Source: Muribaculaceae bacterium
Lineage (GTDB): Bacteria > Bacteroidota > Bacteroidia > Bacteroidales > Muribaculaceae
Direction of reading: 5' to 3'
Assembly: GCA_009775195.1 (NCBI GenBank)
Contig: VSPF01000029.1
Coordinates: 1-20,784 of the forward strand
DNA: 20,784 nt
Shown: positions 1 through 7,393 of the stretch, in pieces
Layout of the letters: each line of letters opens with the position of its first letter
Position numbering within the stretch: position 1 is the stretch's first letter
The notes under the pieces: model-generated
The model's input: the letters and a program-made list of their open reading frames with translations, nothing else
Database searches by the model: none
Told to the model about the DNA's origin: nothing
Position numbers and translations under genes: made by a program

Positions 1-122
1 ACCTAGGCGTAGCTGCCGTGCTGGCGCTGGTGTGGCGACTGTTCAGCTATTATATTTATCTAATTGCCGGGGTGTCGCTTCTCCCGGGATATTTCGGCAA
101 AAATGCCCGTAAACCTGTATGA
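1..122 (+). CDS. C-terminal end of a membrane protein, possibly YbhN/UPF0104 (lysylphosphatidylglycerol synthetase membrane-region) family; 5' end outside window
   Basis: An open frame enters the window and ends in TGA at 120-122. That TGA overlaps the ATG of the next gene (ATGA), which is typical of translational coupling. The visible 39 residues are mostly hydrophobic with a tyrosine-rich stretch (WRLFSYYIYLIAGV) and a short basic tail (GKNARKPV). This resembles the last transmembrane helix of YbhN/UPF0104-type flippase-like proteins, where a W-R-x-x-S-Y-Y pattern is common. The family call rests on this short tail alone and is tentative. That it is a membrane protein end in the same operon as the nfeD-like gene is better supported. 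Confidence 0.55.
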   Translation, partial: LGVAAVLALVWRLFSYYIYLIAGVSLLPGYFGKNARKPV

Positions 123-1447
123 AACTCCTCAAAACGGCCTTTGTCGCCCTCGCCATGATGCTTGTGGCTCTTTGCGCGTATGGCCAGCGTGTGTTTGTAA
201 TCCCTGTCGAGACCGAGATTGACCTGAGTGCCTTCCACCATTTCAAGCAAGGCGAACGCAAGACCCTTGAGTCAGATGCCGACCTGTTGCTGGTAAAGCT
301 CAACACTTACGGGGGCGCCCTCGACGCTGCCGACTCAATCCGCACGGCCCTGCTGCGCTGCCCGCTGCCTACTGTCGCCTATGTCGATGTCAATGCCGCC
401 TCGGCCGGGGCCCTGATAGCCCTCGCGTGCGACAGCGTGTATATGTCGCCTGCGGCAAGCATGGGCTCGGCCACCGTGGTTAACGGAGCCGGCGAACCAA
501 TGCCTGAGAAATACCAGTCGTACATGAGCACGATTATGCGCGCCACCGCCGAGCATCATGGTCGTAAGACGGTAGGCGACAGCACCGTGTGGCGGCGCGA
601 CCCGGCGATTGCCGCCTCGATGGTCAACCCCGAGGTGTCGGTGTCGCTGACGGCTTCGCAGGCCGTAGATTGCGGCTATGCCGACGGCATAGCGCCGAAT
701 CTTGAGGCCGTATTGGCCGACCTCGGCATGGCCGGAGCAGAGGTGTCGTACTACGAGAGCACGCTGACCGACGATATCATGGGCTTCCTTGCCAATGCCG
801 CCGTCAGGGCCATATTGGTCATGCTCATCCTGGGCGGCATATACATGGAGATGCACACGCCCGGCCTCGGCTTTGCCGCCGCTGTTGCCGCCGTTGCCAC
901 GGTGCTTTACTTCCTGCCGATGTTTGTGGGCGGCAACATGCCGGCATGGGTGTTGTTGTGCTTCATAGCCGGCGTGGTGCTGATAGCCCTCGAGATATTT
1001 GTCGTGCCCGGTTTCGGCATTACAGGTACCGCCGGTATTATAGCTATTGTGGCAGCATTGGTGGGCGGTATGCTCAGTAACGACGCAGTCACGGGCTTTG
1101 ACTTCGCCTCGCTGTGCCGTTCGCTGGTAATCGTGGGCATAGGGTGCCTGCTTGCCGTCGGAGCTGTGGTGTACCTTACATCGTCGCACGGCCCCAAGCT
1201 CTTGCGAAAGCATACCGAGCTGATGACCGAACTCACAGTCGCCGACGGCTTTGTGGGCGTAGACATGTCGCCGGCGCGCTATGTGGGCCAGATGGCTACC
1301 ACTGTCACCGACATGAGGCCGGCCGGAAAAATCGAGATAGGTTCTACGGTGTTCGATGCCGTGTCGACCGGTCCATTTATCGCCGCGCACAAGCAGGTGA
1401 AGGTGACCAAATACGAAAACGCCCAACTATACGTAAGTGAAAGTTAA
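119..1447 (+). CDS. nfeD: NfeD-family membrane-bound serine protease (ClpP-like domain plus C-terminal OB-fold)
   Basis: This 442-residue protein has the full NfeD layout. Residues 1-22 form a signal peptide ending in a polar Gln. A ClpP/crotonase-like protease domain spans about 25-215 and holds VNAASAG, with the expected nucleophile Ser95. Four to five hydrophobic helices fill about 225-355, and a small soluble NfeD C-terminal OB-fold spans about 370-438. Family members cleave hydrophobic stretches of membrane partners such as stomatin/SPFH proteins, acting at the inner membrane. The ATG overlaps the upstream stop, and the stop lies just before kdsB, so it is in an operon. In archaeal PH1510 the active site is a Ser-Lys dyad. 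Here the position I align with that lysine is Arg141 (in TIMRATAEHHGR), which is odd. No SPFH partner gene is in the window. Confidence 0.88.
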   Translation: MKLLKTAFVALAMMLVALCAYGQRVFVIPVETEIDLSAFHHFKQGERKTLESDADLLLVKLNTYGGALDAADSIRTALLRCPLPTVAYVDVNAASAGALIALACDSVYMSPAASMGSATVVNGAGEPMPEKYQSYMSTIMRATAEHHGRKTVGDSTVWRRDPAIAASMVNPEVSVSLTASQAVDCGYADGIAPNLEAVLADLGMAGAEVSYYESTLTDDIMGFLANAAVRAILVMLILGGIYMEMHTPGLGFAAAVAAVATVLYFLPMFVGGNMPAWVLLCFIAGVVLIALEIFVVPGFGITGTAGIIAIVAALVGGMLSNDAVTGFDFASLCRSLVIVGIGCLLAVGAVVYLTSSHGPKLLRKHTELMTELTVADGFVGVDMSPARYVGQMATTVTDMRPAGKIEIGSTVFDAVSTGPFIAAHKQVKVTKYENAQLYVSES

Positions 1448-1448
1448 T

Positions 1449-2207
1449 ATGAAATTTATAGGCATAATACCGGCCCGGTATGCATCGAGCCGTTTTCCAG
1501 GCAAGCCACTTGCCGACCTTGGCGGCAAGCCGATGATACAACGAGTTTACGAGCGTGTGAGCGGCGTGCTCGACGATGTAGCCGTCGCCACCGACGACAA
1601 TCGCATCGCCGCCGCCGTCGAAGCCTTTGGAGGCCGCGTAGTCATGACCTCGGCCGAGCACCGCAGCGGTACCGACCGTGTGCGCGAGGCTGCCGACATA
1701 CTCGCCACCGATGCCGACGTGGTGATAAACATACAGGGCGACGAGCCTTTTATCGCCCCGTCGCAAATCGAGGCCCTGAAAGCCTGTTTTGATACCGACG
1801 GGGTCGACATAGCATCGCTGGCCCGACAATTCGACCCGGCCCTCGGCTTCGACGCGCTCTTCGACCCTAACCTTGTGAAGGTGGTGATGGGCGACAAGGG
1901 TAACGCCCTCTATTTCTCGCGCTCGATAATACCATACGTGCGGTCTACCGACTGGCAGCACTGGCTCGAGAAGCAGACATTTTATACCCATGTGGGCATC
2001 TACGCCTATAGGCGCGAGGTACTCAGGGCCATAGCGTCGCTGCCCCAGTCGCCGCTCGAACTGGCCGAGTCGCTCGAGCAATTACGCTGGCTTTCGGCAG
2101 GCTATACCATACGCATGGCCGTGACCAATGAACCGACTATCGGCATAGACACACCGGCCGACCTCGAGGCCGCAGTCGAATATCTCAAACAACATCCGCA
2201 AGAGTGA
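1449..2207 (+). CDS. kdsB: 3-deoxy-manno-octulosonate cytidylyltransferase (CMP-Kdo synthetase)
   Basis: KdsB activates Kdo with CTP to CMP-Kdo in the cytoplasm, the committed step for adding Kdo to lipid A. The protein starts with IIPARYASSRFPGKPL (residues 6-21, nucleotide-binding loop). It continues with HRSGTDR at 71-77 and NIQGDEP at 94-100 (metal and CTP site), and ends with the TIGIDTPADLEAA signature. The length of 252 residues is usual. I chose the ATG at 1449, one base after the nfeD stop, because KFIGIIPA is the conserved N terminus. A GTG at 1437 would add four residues and overlap nfeD. The stop overlaps the GTG start of the next gene (GTGA). The gene implies a Kdo-containing outer membrane, so a Gram-negative host. 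Confidence 0.96.
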   Translation: MKFIGIIPARYASSRFPGKPLADLGGKPMIQRVYERVSGVLDDVAVATDDNRIAAAVEAFGGRVVMTSAEHRSGTDRVREAADILATDADVVINIQGDEPFIAPSQIEALKACFDTDGVDIASLARQFDPALGFDALFDPNLVKVVMGDKGNALYFSRSIIPYVRSTDWQHWLEKQTFYTHVGIYAYRREVLRAIASLPQSPLELAESLEQLRWLSAGYTIRMAVTNEPTIGIDTPADLEAAVEYLKQHPQE

Positions 2208-3481
2208 CACTCAATCGAACCATAGCCCCGGCAGTAAGGCCATTCGCGCCCATGTCGATGCCGGCAGAGACAGTAGAGCACCTGGCTAACGGTGTGACAT
2301 TTCACCGCTATATAGGCGGCGACCAGCCCGTATGCCGCCTCACGCTGCATTTTGCAGGCGGCATATCTGAAATGGGCGAGGCCGCGACCAAGCTGCTTCT
2401 CAATCAGTTGACCGAGGGCACGGCCACACGCAGTGCCGACGATATAGCCGAGGCGATAGACTATAATGGCGCACGCTTCGCCACCCAGGCGCAGACACAT
2501 TTCAGTGTCACAGACCTGTTTGTGCTGACCTCGCGTATGGCCGACATGCTGCCGGTGCTGATGGATATGATAAGCTCGCCGGTGTTTCCCGAGGAACGTC
2601 TCGAGGTGTCGCGGCTAAGGCTCAAAAATGCCTTGCAGACGGCCCGGCGCGACCCGTCGGCGGTTGCCGATTTGGCCCTGTCGCCACTTATGCTGGGGCG
2701 CGACAATCCCCTGGCCCATGTCATGACCGAAGATGATATTGACAACGTGAGCCCGTCGACGCTCAAGGCCTGCCACCGCCGCCTGGTATGCCCGGCGCGT
2801 ATGCATGCCTATCTGTCGGGGTTGGCCGACGACGATGTAATCGCTGCCGTGCGACGGTTTTTGGAGTCTATACCTACATTGGGCGACGGCTATGCGATGG
2901 AGCTGCACCCTGCCCACCCCGAACCGGCGGGTACACTCGTCACCAGCCCCATGGTGTCGACATATCAGTGCGCTATTTCGTGCGGAATACCGACAATTGG
3001 GCGGCAGCATCCCGACTATGTGCCGCTACGCTTTGCCGTGATGGCTCTCGGCGGCTATTTCGGCAGTCGCCTGATGAGCAATATACGCGAGGACAAGGGC
3101 CTGACCTACGGCATCTCGGCCGCTGTGCTCGGCGGGCAGGACGAGGCACACGTGTATGTAGGCACGCTTACCGACAACGGCAATGCCGACATTGTAATCG
3201 ACGAGATAAGGCGCGAACTTGCGGATATGGCCGTCAATCCGCCGTCGGGCGAGGAGTTGGAGCGTTTCCGCACATACGCCATGACAGGACTGGCCGAGCT
3301 GCTCGACAACCCGGCATCGGTGGTGCAATATTATGGTTCTCAAAACCTTGTGGGGGCTCCAGCCGATTATTTCGAATGTCAGCAGCGTGTGCTGCAGTCG
3401 CTTACCCCCGACGAAATAGCGCGTGTGAGCCGCCTCTATCTCGACCCTGAGGCCCTGCGCCTGTCATTGGCAAGGCCTTAG
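2204..3481 (+). CDS. M16 (insulinase/pitrilysin) family protein lacking the zinc-binding motif
   Basis: This 425-residue protein has the length and two-lobe form of a bacterial M16B subunit. The region that normally carries HxxEH, just before the (K/E)GT turn, reads KLLLN at 63-67 followed by QLTEGT, so the zinc ligands are absent. The C-terminal lobe keeps the other M16 signature, SNIREDKGLTYGI, with Arg295 and Tyr302, which in M16B dimers contributes substrate binding from the inactive partner. The likely role is therefore the non-catalytic half of an M16B heterodimer, or a stand-alone pseudoenzyme. The start is GTG at 2204, overlapping the kdsB stop; the segment LNRTIAPAVRPF after it looks like the conserved N terminus of Bacteroidales homologues. 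No signal peptide is visible. No active M16 partner is in the window. The stop overlaps tail-to-tail with the next, opposite gene. Confidence 0.85.
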   Translation: MTLNRTIAPAVRPFAPMSMPAETVEHLANGVTFHRYIGGDQPVCRLTLHFAGGISEMGEAATKLLLNQLTEGTATRSADDIAEAIDYNGARFATQAQTHFSVTDLFVLTSRMADMLPVLMDMISSPVFPEERLEVSRLRLKNALQTARRDPSAVADLALSPLMLGRDNPLAHVMTEDDIDNVSPSTLKACHRRLVCPARMHAYLSGLADDDVIAAVRRFLESIPTLGDGYAMELHPAHPEPAGTLVTSPMVSTYQCAISCGIPTIGRQHPDYVPLRFAVMALGGYFGSRLMSNIREDKGLTYGISAAVLGGQDEAHVYVGTLTDNGNADIVIDEIRRELADMAVNPPSGEELERFRTYAMTGLAELLDNPASVVQYYGSQNLVGAPADYFECQQRVLQSLTPDEIARVSRLYLDPEALRLSLARP

Positions 3482-3843
3482 TTCTCCGACCAGAATTTCA
3501 CGGCCTCGCGGATTGTCATGGTCGGGAAGGCGCAGAGGTCGCTTACGAGCCTCCACAAGCGCATCTCCATTTCGTCGATGTTGTTGTCGGAAATCATGAT
3601 AGAGGCCAGGTATCCGGCCACATAGCGTTTGTGACCCTCCGACATCCCCGACAATATTGATATCATCTCTACCGAGTCCATGGCATCGGCCATGCGGTAT
3701 AGTTCGTCGCGGCGGTTGGCAACGTCGTCCGACAGGCCCTCGAAAAGCATCTCGACTTCGTTGGGGTCAATGCGGCCGTCGGCCTCTACCATGGCATGAC
3801 CGGCCTTGAGGATTGCACCGAGTTCTTTATCGCTAAATTCCAT
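3478..3843 (-). CDS. Small TerB-like (tellurite-resistance TerB / DUF533-type) helical protein
   Basis: This acidic 121-residue protein is predicted to be mostly helical. The N-terminal pattern LGAILKAGHAMVEADGRIDPNEVEML resembles the TerB fold, where an ADGxIxxxE loop joins two helices and may bind a metal. A second acidic helix-loop follows (MISDNNIDEMEMRLW), giving two internally similar halves. No signal peptide or membrane segment is seen, so it is probably cytoplasmic. The TerB family has a proposed membrane-stress role, but nothing here proves a function. The stop codon overlaps that of the M16 gene by four bases in opposite direction. Upstream lies a heptamer repeat pair that contains a possible promoter box (TAACTTTG, minus strand, 3926-3919). 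Confidence 0.7.
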   Translation of the reverse strand: MEFSDKELGAILKAGHAMVEADGRIDPNEVEMLFEGLSDDVANRRDELYRMADAMDSVEMISILSGMSEGHKRYVAGYLASIMISDNNIDEMEMRLWRLVSDLCAFPTMTIREAVKFWSEN

Positions 3844-3861
3844 TTGTCTTTAAGGTTTTTT

Positions 3862-3952
3862 AGTTTAAAGTTTAGGGTTTAAAGTTTAAAGGTCATGGAG
3901 CTTTACGTAAATATTGCTCAAAGTTAAGTGCTAAACCTTAAGCGTTAAACTT
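3862..3952. repeat. Inverted pair of degenerate heptamer arrays (locus A)
   Basis: Left arm 3862-3892 reads as consecutive 7-mers AGTTTAA, AGTTTAG, GGTTTAA, AGTTTAA. The right arm, 3921-3952, read on the minus strand gives AGTTTAA, CGCTTAA, GGTTTAG, CACTTAA. About 28 nt of unique sequence separates the arms. The pair lies between two minus-strand genes. Similar arrays occur at 10719-10794 and 13070-13192. The two arms could pair imperfectly in RNA. No function is known to me. Confidence 0.75.
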
Positions 3953-3959
3953 CAAGGGG

Positions 3960-4781
3960 TCATTCCACTCCCATGAGGAGTTTGTTGCCATAGGGGGTGA
4001 AATAGTCTGATAATATATAGGATGCTACGGGTATGCGGATTATGCCCTGGGCGTAACTGGCGATTTCGTAGGGTTGGTAGACAAACACAATCTCACCGTC
4101 GCCGTTGATGCAGAAGTTGTTGTCGGCAGGGAGCGCGGTGAGGTCGGTCTGCCCGATAGAGCCGCGCATGCTTGTGGCGGTCTGCCTGAGCAGAGAGGGG
4201 AGTTTTTCGAGCCCCTCACGGGTAAAAATATCGCTGAGAGTGAACACCTTGCCGTCGGCGAGGTCATAGTTGACAAAGCGTGTCCAATACATGCCGTGGG
4301 CCGCGCGAGGCATATAGTTCGATACCGTCACGGCATAGCACAGCACCGTGGGCGATAAGGACTCTACCATACCTTCGACTGTATAGAGGCCGTCGTAGCT
4401 GCTGTCGGCGACCGTGGTGTCGGCCACGGCAAAACCGACCTCGGCTGCCATGCGCCGGAATGACGAGGCTATTATGTCGTGGGGCTTGGTTGCCGTGGTG
4501 TCGAAAGCGGCACTGAGTATGGAATCCTGCAGCGTGACCACGTCATGGCCGAAGAGCGAGGTGGGCATGAGCATGTCGGCACTACAGTCGAAGCTCAGGT
4601 CGGCTGCCGACTCGTAGTCTGTGGCCGAATCGACGAGCCGGTATGTAGCATGAGATTTGAGATGCTCAAAGGCAATGCTGTCGTTGCTTTTGGCTGTGTT
4701 GTCGCACCCTTCGAGACTAATCAGTGCCGAAGTTCCGAGAAGGGCAATTGCTGCGCTAATGAGGGCTGTATGGAGTTTCAT
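3960..4781 (-). CDS. Lipoprotein with a DUF3298/RsiV-like C-terminal domain
   Basis: The 273-residue product starts with a lipoprotein signal, a hydrophobic stretch followed by SLEGC, so Cys26 would be lipidated; Glu before Gly is unusual in a lipobox. After a short polar linker, residues about 45-265 resemble the DUF4163/DUF3298 arrangement of RsiV-like proteins. The C-terminal half has VNYDLADGKVFTLSDIF, NNFCINGDGEIVFVYQPYEIA and SYAQGIIRIPV, close to the YEIAPYAxG signature of DUF3298. In RsiV this fold binds lysozyme, but many Bacteroidota members are uncharacterised envelope lipoproteins and I cannot assign a ligand. It lies 56 bp downstream of the phosphatase gene on the same strand, so it is probably cotranscribed with it. 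Confidence 0.8.
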   Translation of the reverse strand: MKLHTALISAAIALLGTSALISLEGCDNTAKSNDSIAFEHLKSHATYRLVDSATDYESAADLSFDCSADMLMPTSLFGHDVVTLQDSILSAAFDTTATKPHDIIASSFRRMAAEVGFAVADTTVADSSYDGLYTVEGMVESLSPTVLCYAVTVSNYMPRAAHGMYWTRFVNYDLADGKVFTLSDIFTREGLEKLPSLLRQTATSMRGSIGQTDLTALPADNNFCINGDGEIVFVYQPYEIASYAQGIIRIPVASYILSDYFTPYGNKLLMGVE

Positions 4782-4837
4782 TGAGTTGTGGTTTCTGGTG
4801 ATGTATGTTCAACGTTTTAGTGACTGTTTAGTTTAAT

Positions 4838-6109
4838 CTATTGGGCGTAGAGCGGCACGCAGTTCATCATAAAGCGTCGTAGTTCGCCCCAGGGGTAGTA
4901 GAGCGAGTCGTCGCCTTGGCGCATGGCCACGGGATGCTCGTTGAGGTCTACGCGCACATAGTAATGCCCCGATTTACGGGCGCGGAATAAGATGAACTGT
5001 ATGTTGGCGGCCATGGGCACGACGTCGAAGTCGCGCCATTGCCCGGCTACGGTGTCGAAATAGTTTGTGAGGTAGTAGCACCCCGGCAGGCGCAGCAGCG
5101 ACAGCAGCGGCATCAAGGTCTCGGCGTGGCCGAAACGCAGCACGGCGCAGGGCGACTCTGTCGGGCCGTTGATATAGGCATCGGTGGTCTCTACGAGGTT
5201 GAGCACCAGGTCGGCGGCAATGTCGGCCGGGACCGTAGATACCGTTGTGGCAGTGCGCTGCAGGTACTGGCGCATGTTGAAGCAGCTCCATAGGGCCTGG
5301 GCCTCTTCGCGGGTGAAGTATGTGGCCATACCCGAGGGAAGGCCCATGGCCTCGAGGCCGGCTACGACGTAATATTCGATTATGGCGAGTTCGCGCTCGT
5401 GGTCGGCATCCTTATAGGGGAAGCGGTCGCCTAACACGCGGCGTATGGCCGTGGTGGGGCAGGTGGAGGCAAAAAACGTGTCGTAGGTCGGTGCCCATAC
5501 CTTGTCGCGGCGGAAGTCGAGATAATCTTGCACCAGGTCGAAGGGGCGTAGGAGTTTGGAGTTGATGCGCCCCGTGCTGGTGGTGAACGTGGTGCGGTTG
5601 TTGAGCCTGTCGAGCTGGTGGGTAAAGGCATACATGCTCATCATGGCCCTTGGCGAGTACGACGACATGGCCTCGACGACGCCCTCTTTACTGAAGACTT
5701 CGGTATAGGCCATGAACATCCTTGTGGCGATACCCTGCTGCTCGGCCATGCCGAGCGAGTCGAGTGCTCCCCATCGGTTGGTACTCAGGCGTATGACCTC
5801 TTCGTTGAGCTTGTTGAGCTTGCGGCCGAGGGGGCTGATGGTGCCGAGCGAGTCGGCGGTGGTGAGGGCTTTGCGCAGTGCGAGGCAGTTGGCCGACGAG
5901 GCCGGGTAGCGCGCACCGTGGCGACCGACGTGGTTGATAAAGACCGGCTCGAGCGAATCGGGATATTCCACGGGGTGGTCGGGCTGGCTATATGGCATCA
6001 GTGAGCCTTCACATTCGATATACGAATATTGCGGCACCTCGGGGCTGGCACCGGCGGCTGATATAAATGTAGCGGCGGCCATCAAAACCGCCAGGCGAAG
6101 TGTTTTCAT
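4838..6109 (-). CDS. Secreted histidine-type acid phosphatase, MINPP-like (multiple inositol polyphosphate phosphatase / phytase)
   Basis: This protein of 423 residues has a signal peptide (about 1-21, ending AAGA), so it is exported to the periplasm or packaged further. The histidine acid phosphatase motif RHGARYP is at 63-69, with His64 as the expected phospho-acceptor. The C-terminal proton-donor motif is HAE (328-330) instead of the HD of classical acid phosphatases, which is the signature of MINPP enzymes such as the characterised Bacteroides enzyme that degrades phytate. Length and spacing fit. The substrate, phytate or another inositol phosphate, is inferred from the HAE motif. It is the first gene of the minus-strand set, with a promoter at 6130-6160, and probably heads a transcript including the DUF3298-like lipoprotein. 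Confidence 0.87.
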   Translation of the reverse strand: MKTLRLAVLMAAATFISAAGASPEVPQYSYIECEGSLMPYSQPDHPVEYPDSLEPVFINHVGRHGARYPASSANCLALRKALTTADSLGTISPLGRKLNKLNEEVIRLSTNRWGALDSLGMAEQQGIATRMFMAYTEVFSKEGVVEAMSSYSPRAMMSMYAFTHQLDRLNNRTTFTTSTGRINSKLLRPFDLVQDYLDFRRDKVWAPTYDTFFASTCPTTAIRRVLGDRFPYKDADHERELAIIEYYVVAGLEAMGLPSGMATYFTREEAQALWSCFNMRQYLQRTATTVSTVPADIAADLVLNLVETTDAYINGPTESPCAVLRFGHAETLMPLLSLLRLPGCYYLTNYFDTVAGQWRDFDVVPMAANIQFILFRARKSGHYYVRVDLNEHPVAMRQGDDSLYYPWGELRRFMMNCVPLYAQ

Positions 6110-6129
6110 AATTGCATTGTCATACTGTG

Positions 6130-6160
6130 CAAAATTAATATTTAATAATTAAACTTTCAA
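6130..6160 (-). promoter_or_regulatory. Bacteroidota-type promoter of the MINPP-like phosphatase gene
   Basis: On the minus strand, TTG at 6160-6158 is followed after exactly 20 nt by TAATTTTG at 6137-6130. This matches the TTG-N19/20-TAnnTTTG form of Bacteroidota primary sigma promoters. The start codon is 20 bases downstream. Confidence 0.7.
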
Positions 6161-6230
6161 CTTTCTCCAATGGAAAAGTGAGAGTTTTTAACAGCGTAGA
6201 GTCCGGGCTGCTAATGTGGAGAAGAGGAAG

Positions 6231-6391
6231 CATAATGACATAGAAACAAAAGAGACAAAAGATTAGTTTTTTTGTAACGTTGGGATTGAGGGGGAGGGCA
6301 GTCGGCGAGGCTGAAGGGAAGAAACATAATGACATAAAGGCATAAGGTACAAGAAAATATTTTTTGCGATTTTTGAATTTTTGCCGTTATG
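6231..6391. repeat. Degenerate octamer arrays, two direct and one inverted (locus D)
   Basis: Array 1 (6231-6262) reads CATAATGA, CATAGAAA, CAAAAGAG, ACAAAAGA. Array 2 (6325-6356) reads CATAATGA, CATAAAGG, CATAAGGT, ACAAGAAA. Array 3 (6360-6391), read on the minus strand, gives CATAACGG, CAAAAATT, CAAAAATC, GCAAAAAA, each with exact 8-base spacing. Arrays 2 and 3 face each other with a 3-nt gap and could form a hairpin. Purine-rich GGAAG precedes array 1 and GGGAAGAAA array 2. The array region occupies much of the 393-bp divergent gap 6110-6502; apart from the promoters noted I see no gene there. Confidence 0.7.
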
Positions 6392-6457
6392 TCTCTTCAT
6401 TGCTGCATTGTGGTCATTATTTATTGGTTTTGAACTATAAAATCTAAATATTTGTTT

Positions 6458-6465
6458 TATCTTTG
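6458..6465 (+). promoter_or_regulatory. Probable -7 box of the aquaporin gene
   Basis: TATCTTTG fits TAnnTTTG and lies 37 bases before the chosen ATG. A TTTTG at 6428-6432 is the nearest upstream element, but the 25-nt spacing is longer than usual, so only the -7 box is claimed. Confidence 0.5.
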
Positions 6466-6502
6466 GAAAAATTTATCGTTTCAACCAATAAAACTACTTA
6501 TT

Positions 6503-7195
6503 ATGAAAAAATTGTTAGCAGAGGGCGTCGGCACAATGTTTCTTGTGCTTCTCGCATGTGGTAGCGCGGTGCTTGCCGGCCCGTCGATAGGCGGCCTCGG
6601 TATCGGCCTGTGTTTCGGTCTCGTTTTGGTTTGCCTGTGCTATTGCCTGGGCAATATCTCGGGTTGCCATGTCAACCCGGCTGTGTCGCTGGCGGTGTAT
6701 CTTGCCGGTCGCATGAGCGGTAAGGAATGTGTGGGCTACATTGTGTCGCAGCTCCTCGGCGCCACTGTCGGTGCGGGCCTGCTATATGCATTTATCTATC
6801 TCGGCGACGGCTTCAATTATGGCGGCACGACAGCCCCCGACGCCTATCTGGCTACCAATGTGCTGCAGCCCGGAGCGACAGCAGGCATGGCCCTGCTTGC
6901 CGAGGGTCTGCTCACGTTCTTCTTCGTGCTCGTAGTGCTCGGCGCCACCGACGCGAACAAAGGTTTTGGCAAGTTCGCCGGCCTGGCTATCGGCCTCGCC
7001 CTCGGCCTTGTAAATATCGTTGGCATACCTGTTGATAACTGCTCGGTCAACCCTGCCCGCAGCTTCGGCCCCGCCGTATTCTGCCCAGAGGCTTGGGGTG
7101 ACTTCTGGATTATGGTCGTAGGCCCGGTAATCGGCGCGATGCTTGCCGTGCTTTGCTGGACGGCTATGGCCGGAGGCCGCAAAGCGGTCAGGTAA
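6503..7195 (+). CDS. aqpZ: Aquaporin (MIP family, AqpZ-like) with an altered selectivity filter
   Basis: This 230-residue inner-membrane channel has six hydrophobic helices and both pore loops, HVNPAV (Asn58) and SVNPARS (Asn183 and Arg186), so it is a MIP channel. The first helix starts KKLLAEGVGTMFLVLL, as in AqpZ. Counting from the NPA motifs as in E. coli AqpZ, the aromatic/arginine filter is Phe38, Asn171, Cys180 and Arg186. Phe, Cys and Arg are normal for water channels, but the helix-5 position is usually His (Gly in glycerol channels), and Asn is unusual. The ATG at 6503 was chosen because a longer frame back to 6452 would start within or upstream of the promoter box at 6458. The neighbours do not suggest a specific solute. 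Confidence 0.92.
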   Translation: MKKLLAEGVGTMFLVLLACGSAVLAGPSIGGLGIGLCFGLVLVCLCYCLGNISGCHVNPAVSLAVYLAGRMSGKECVGYIVSQLLGATVGAGLLYAFIYLGDGFNYGGTTAPDAYLATNVLQPGATAGMALLAEGLLTFFFVLVVLGATDANKGFGKFAGLAIGLALGLVNIVGIPVDNCSVNPARSFGPAVFCPEAWGDFWIMVVGPVIGAMLAVLCWTAMAGGRKAVR

Positions 7196-7220
7196 TCGCG
7201 TGGCAGTGCTGACTGCCTGA

Positions 7221-7292
7221 GAAACATAAAGGCAAAAAGACAGAAGTGACAAAGATTAATATGTGGCTTTTGTCTTTTTGCCTTTTTGTTTC
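7221..7292. repeat. Long inverted repeat made of octamer arrays (locus E), possible terminator
   Basis: Arms 7221-7242 and 7271-7292 are reverse complements with one mismatch in 22 bases. A 28-nt spacer separates them. Each arm is built from octamers: left CATAAAGG, CAAAAAGA, CAGAAGTG; right, on the minus strand, CAAAAAGG, CAAAAAGA, CAAAAGCC. It follows the aquaporin stop by 25 bases. A smaller perfect hairpin (GGCAGT, loop GCTG, ACTGCC) is at 7202-7217. The structure may end aquaporin transcription, but it belongs to the same repeat class as 6231-6391. Confidence 0.8.
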
Positions 7293-7385
7293 TTCCCACC
7301 CGCTTCGCCGTGTCACTGCATTACGAACACGGGTCTTTTTTAACTCTTTGGTGTCTGCTACTGATTTTATGTTGCGGAAATTTTG

Positions 7386-7393
7386 TACTTTTG
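7386..7393 (+). promoter_or_regulatory. Probable -7 box of the aspartate kinase gene
   Basis: TACTTTTG, followed by C, matches TAnnTTTG and lies 24 bases before the chosen ATG at 7418. No clear TTG is present about 20 nt upstream. Its position argues against the longer reading frame that begins at 7286. Confidence 0.55.

Noticed and set aside
335..1426. Open frame of 363 codons opposite the nfeD-like gene
   Set aside because: Its product is rich in His, Gly and Arg with no family pattern, as expected for an antisense shadow; similar shadows lie opposite lysC (7571-8578) and the NagB-like gene (14664-15698).
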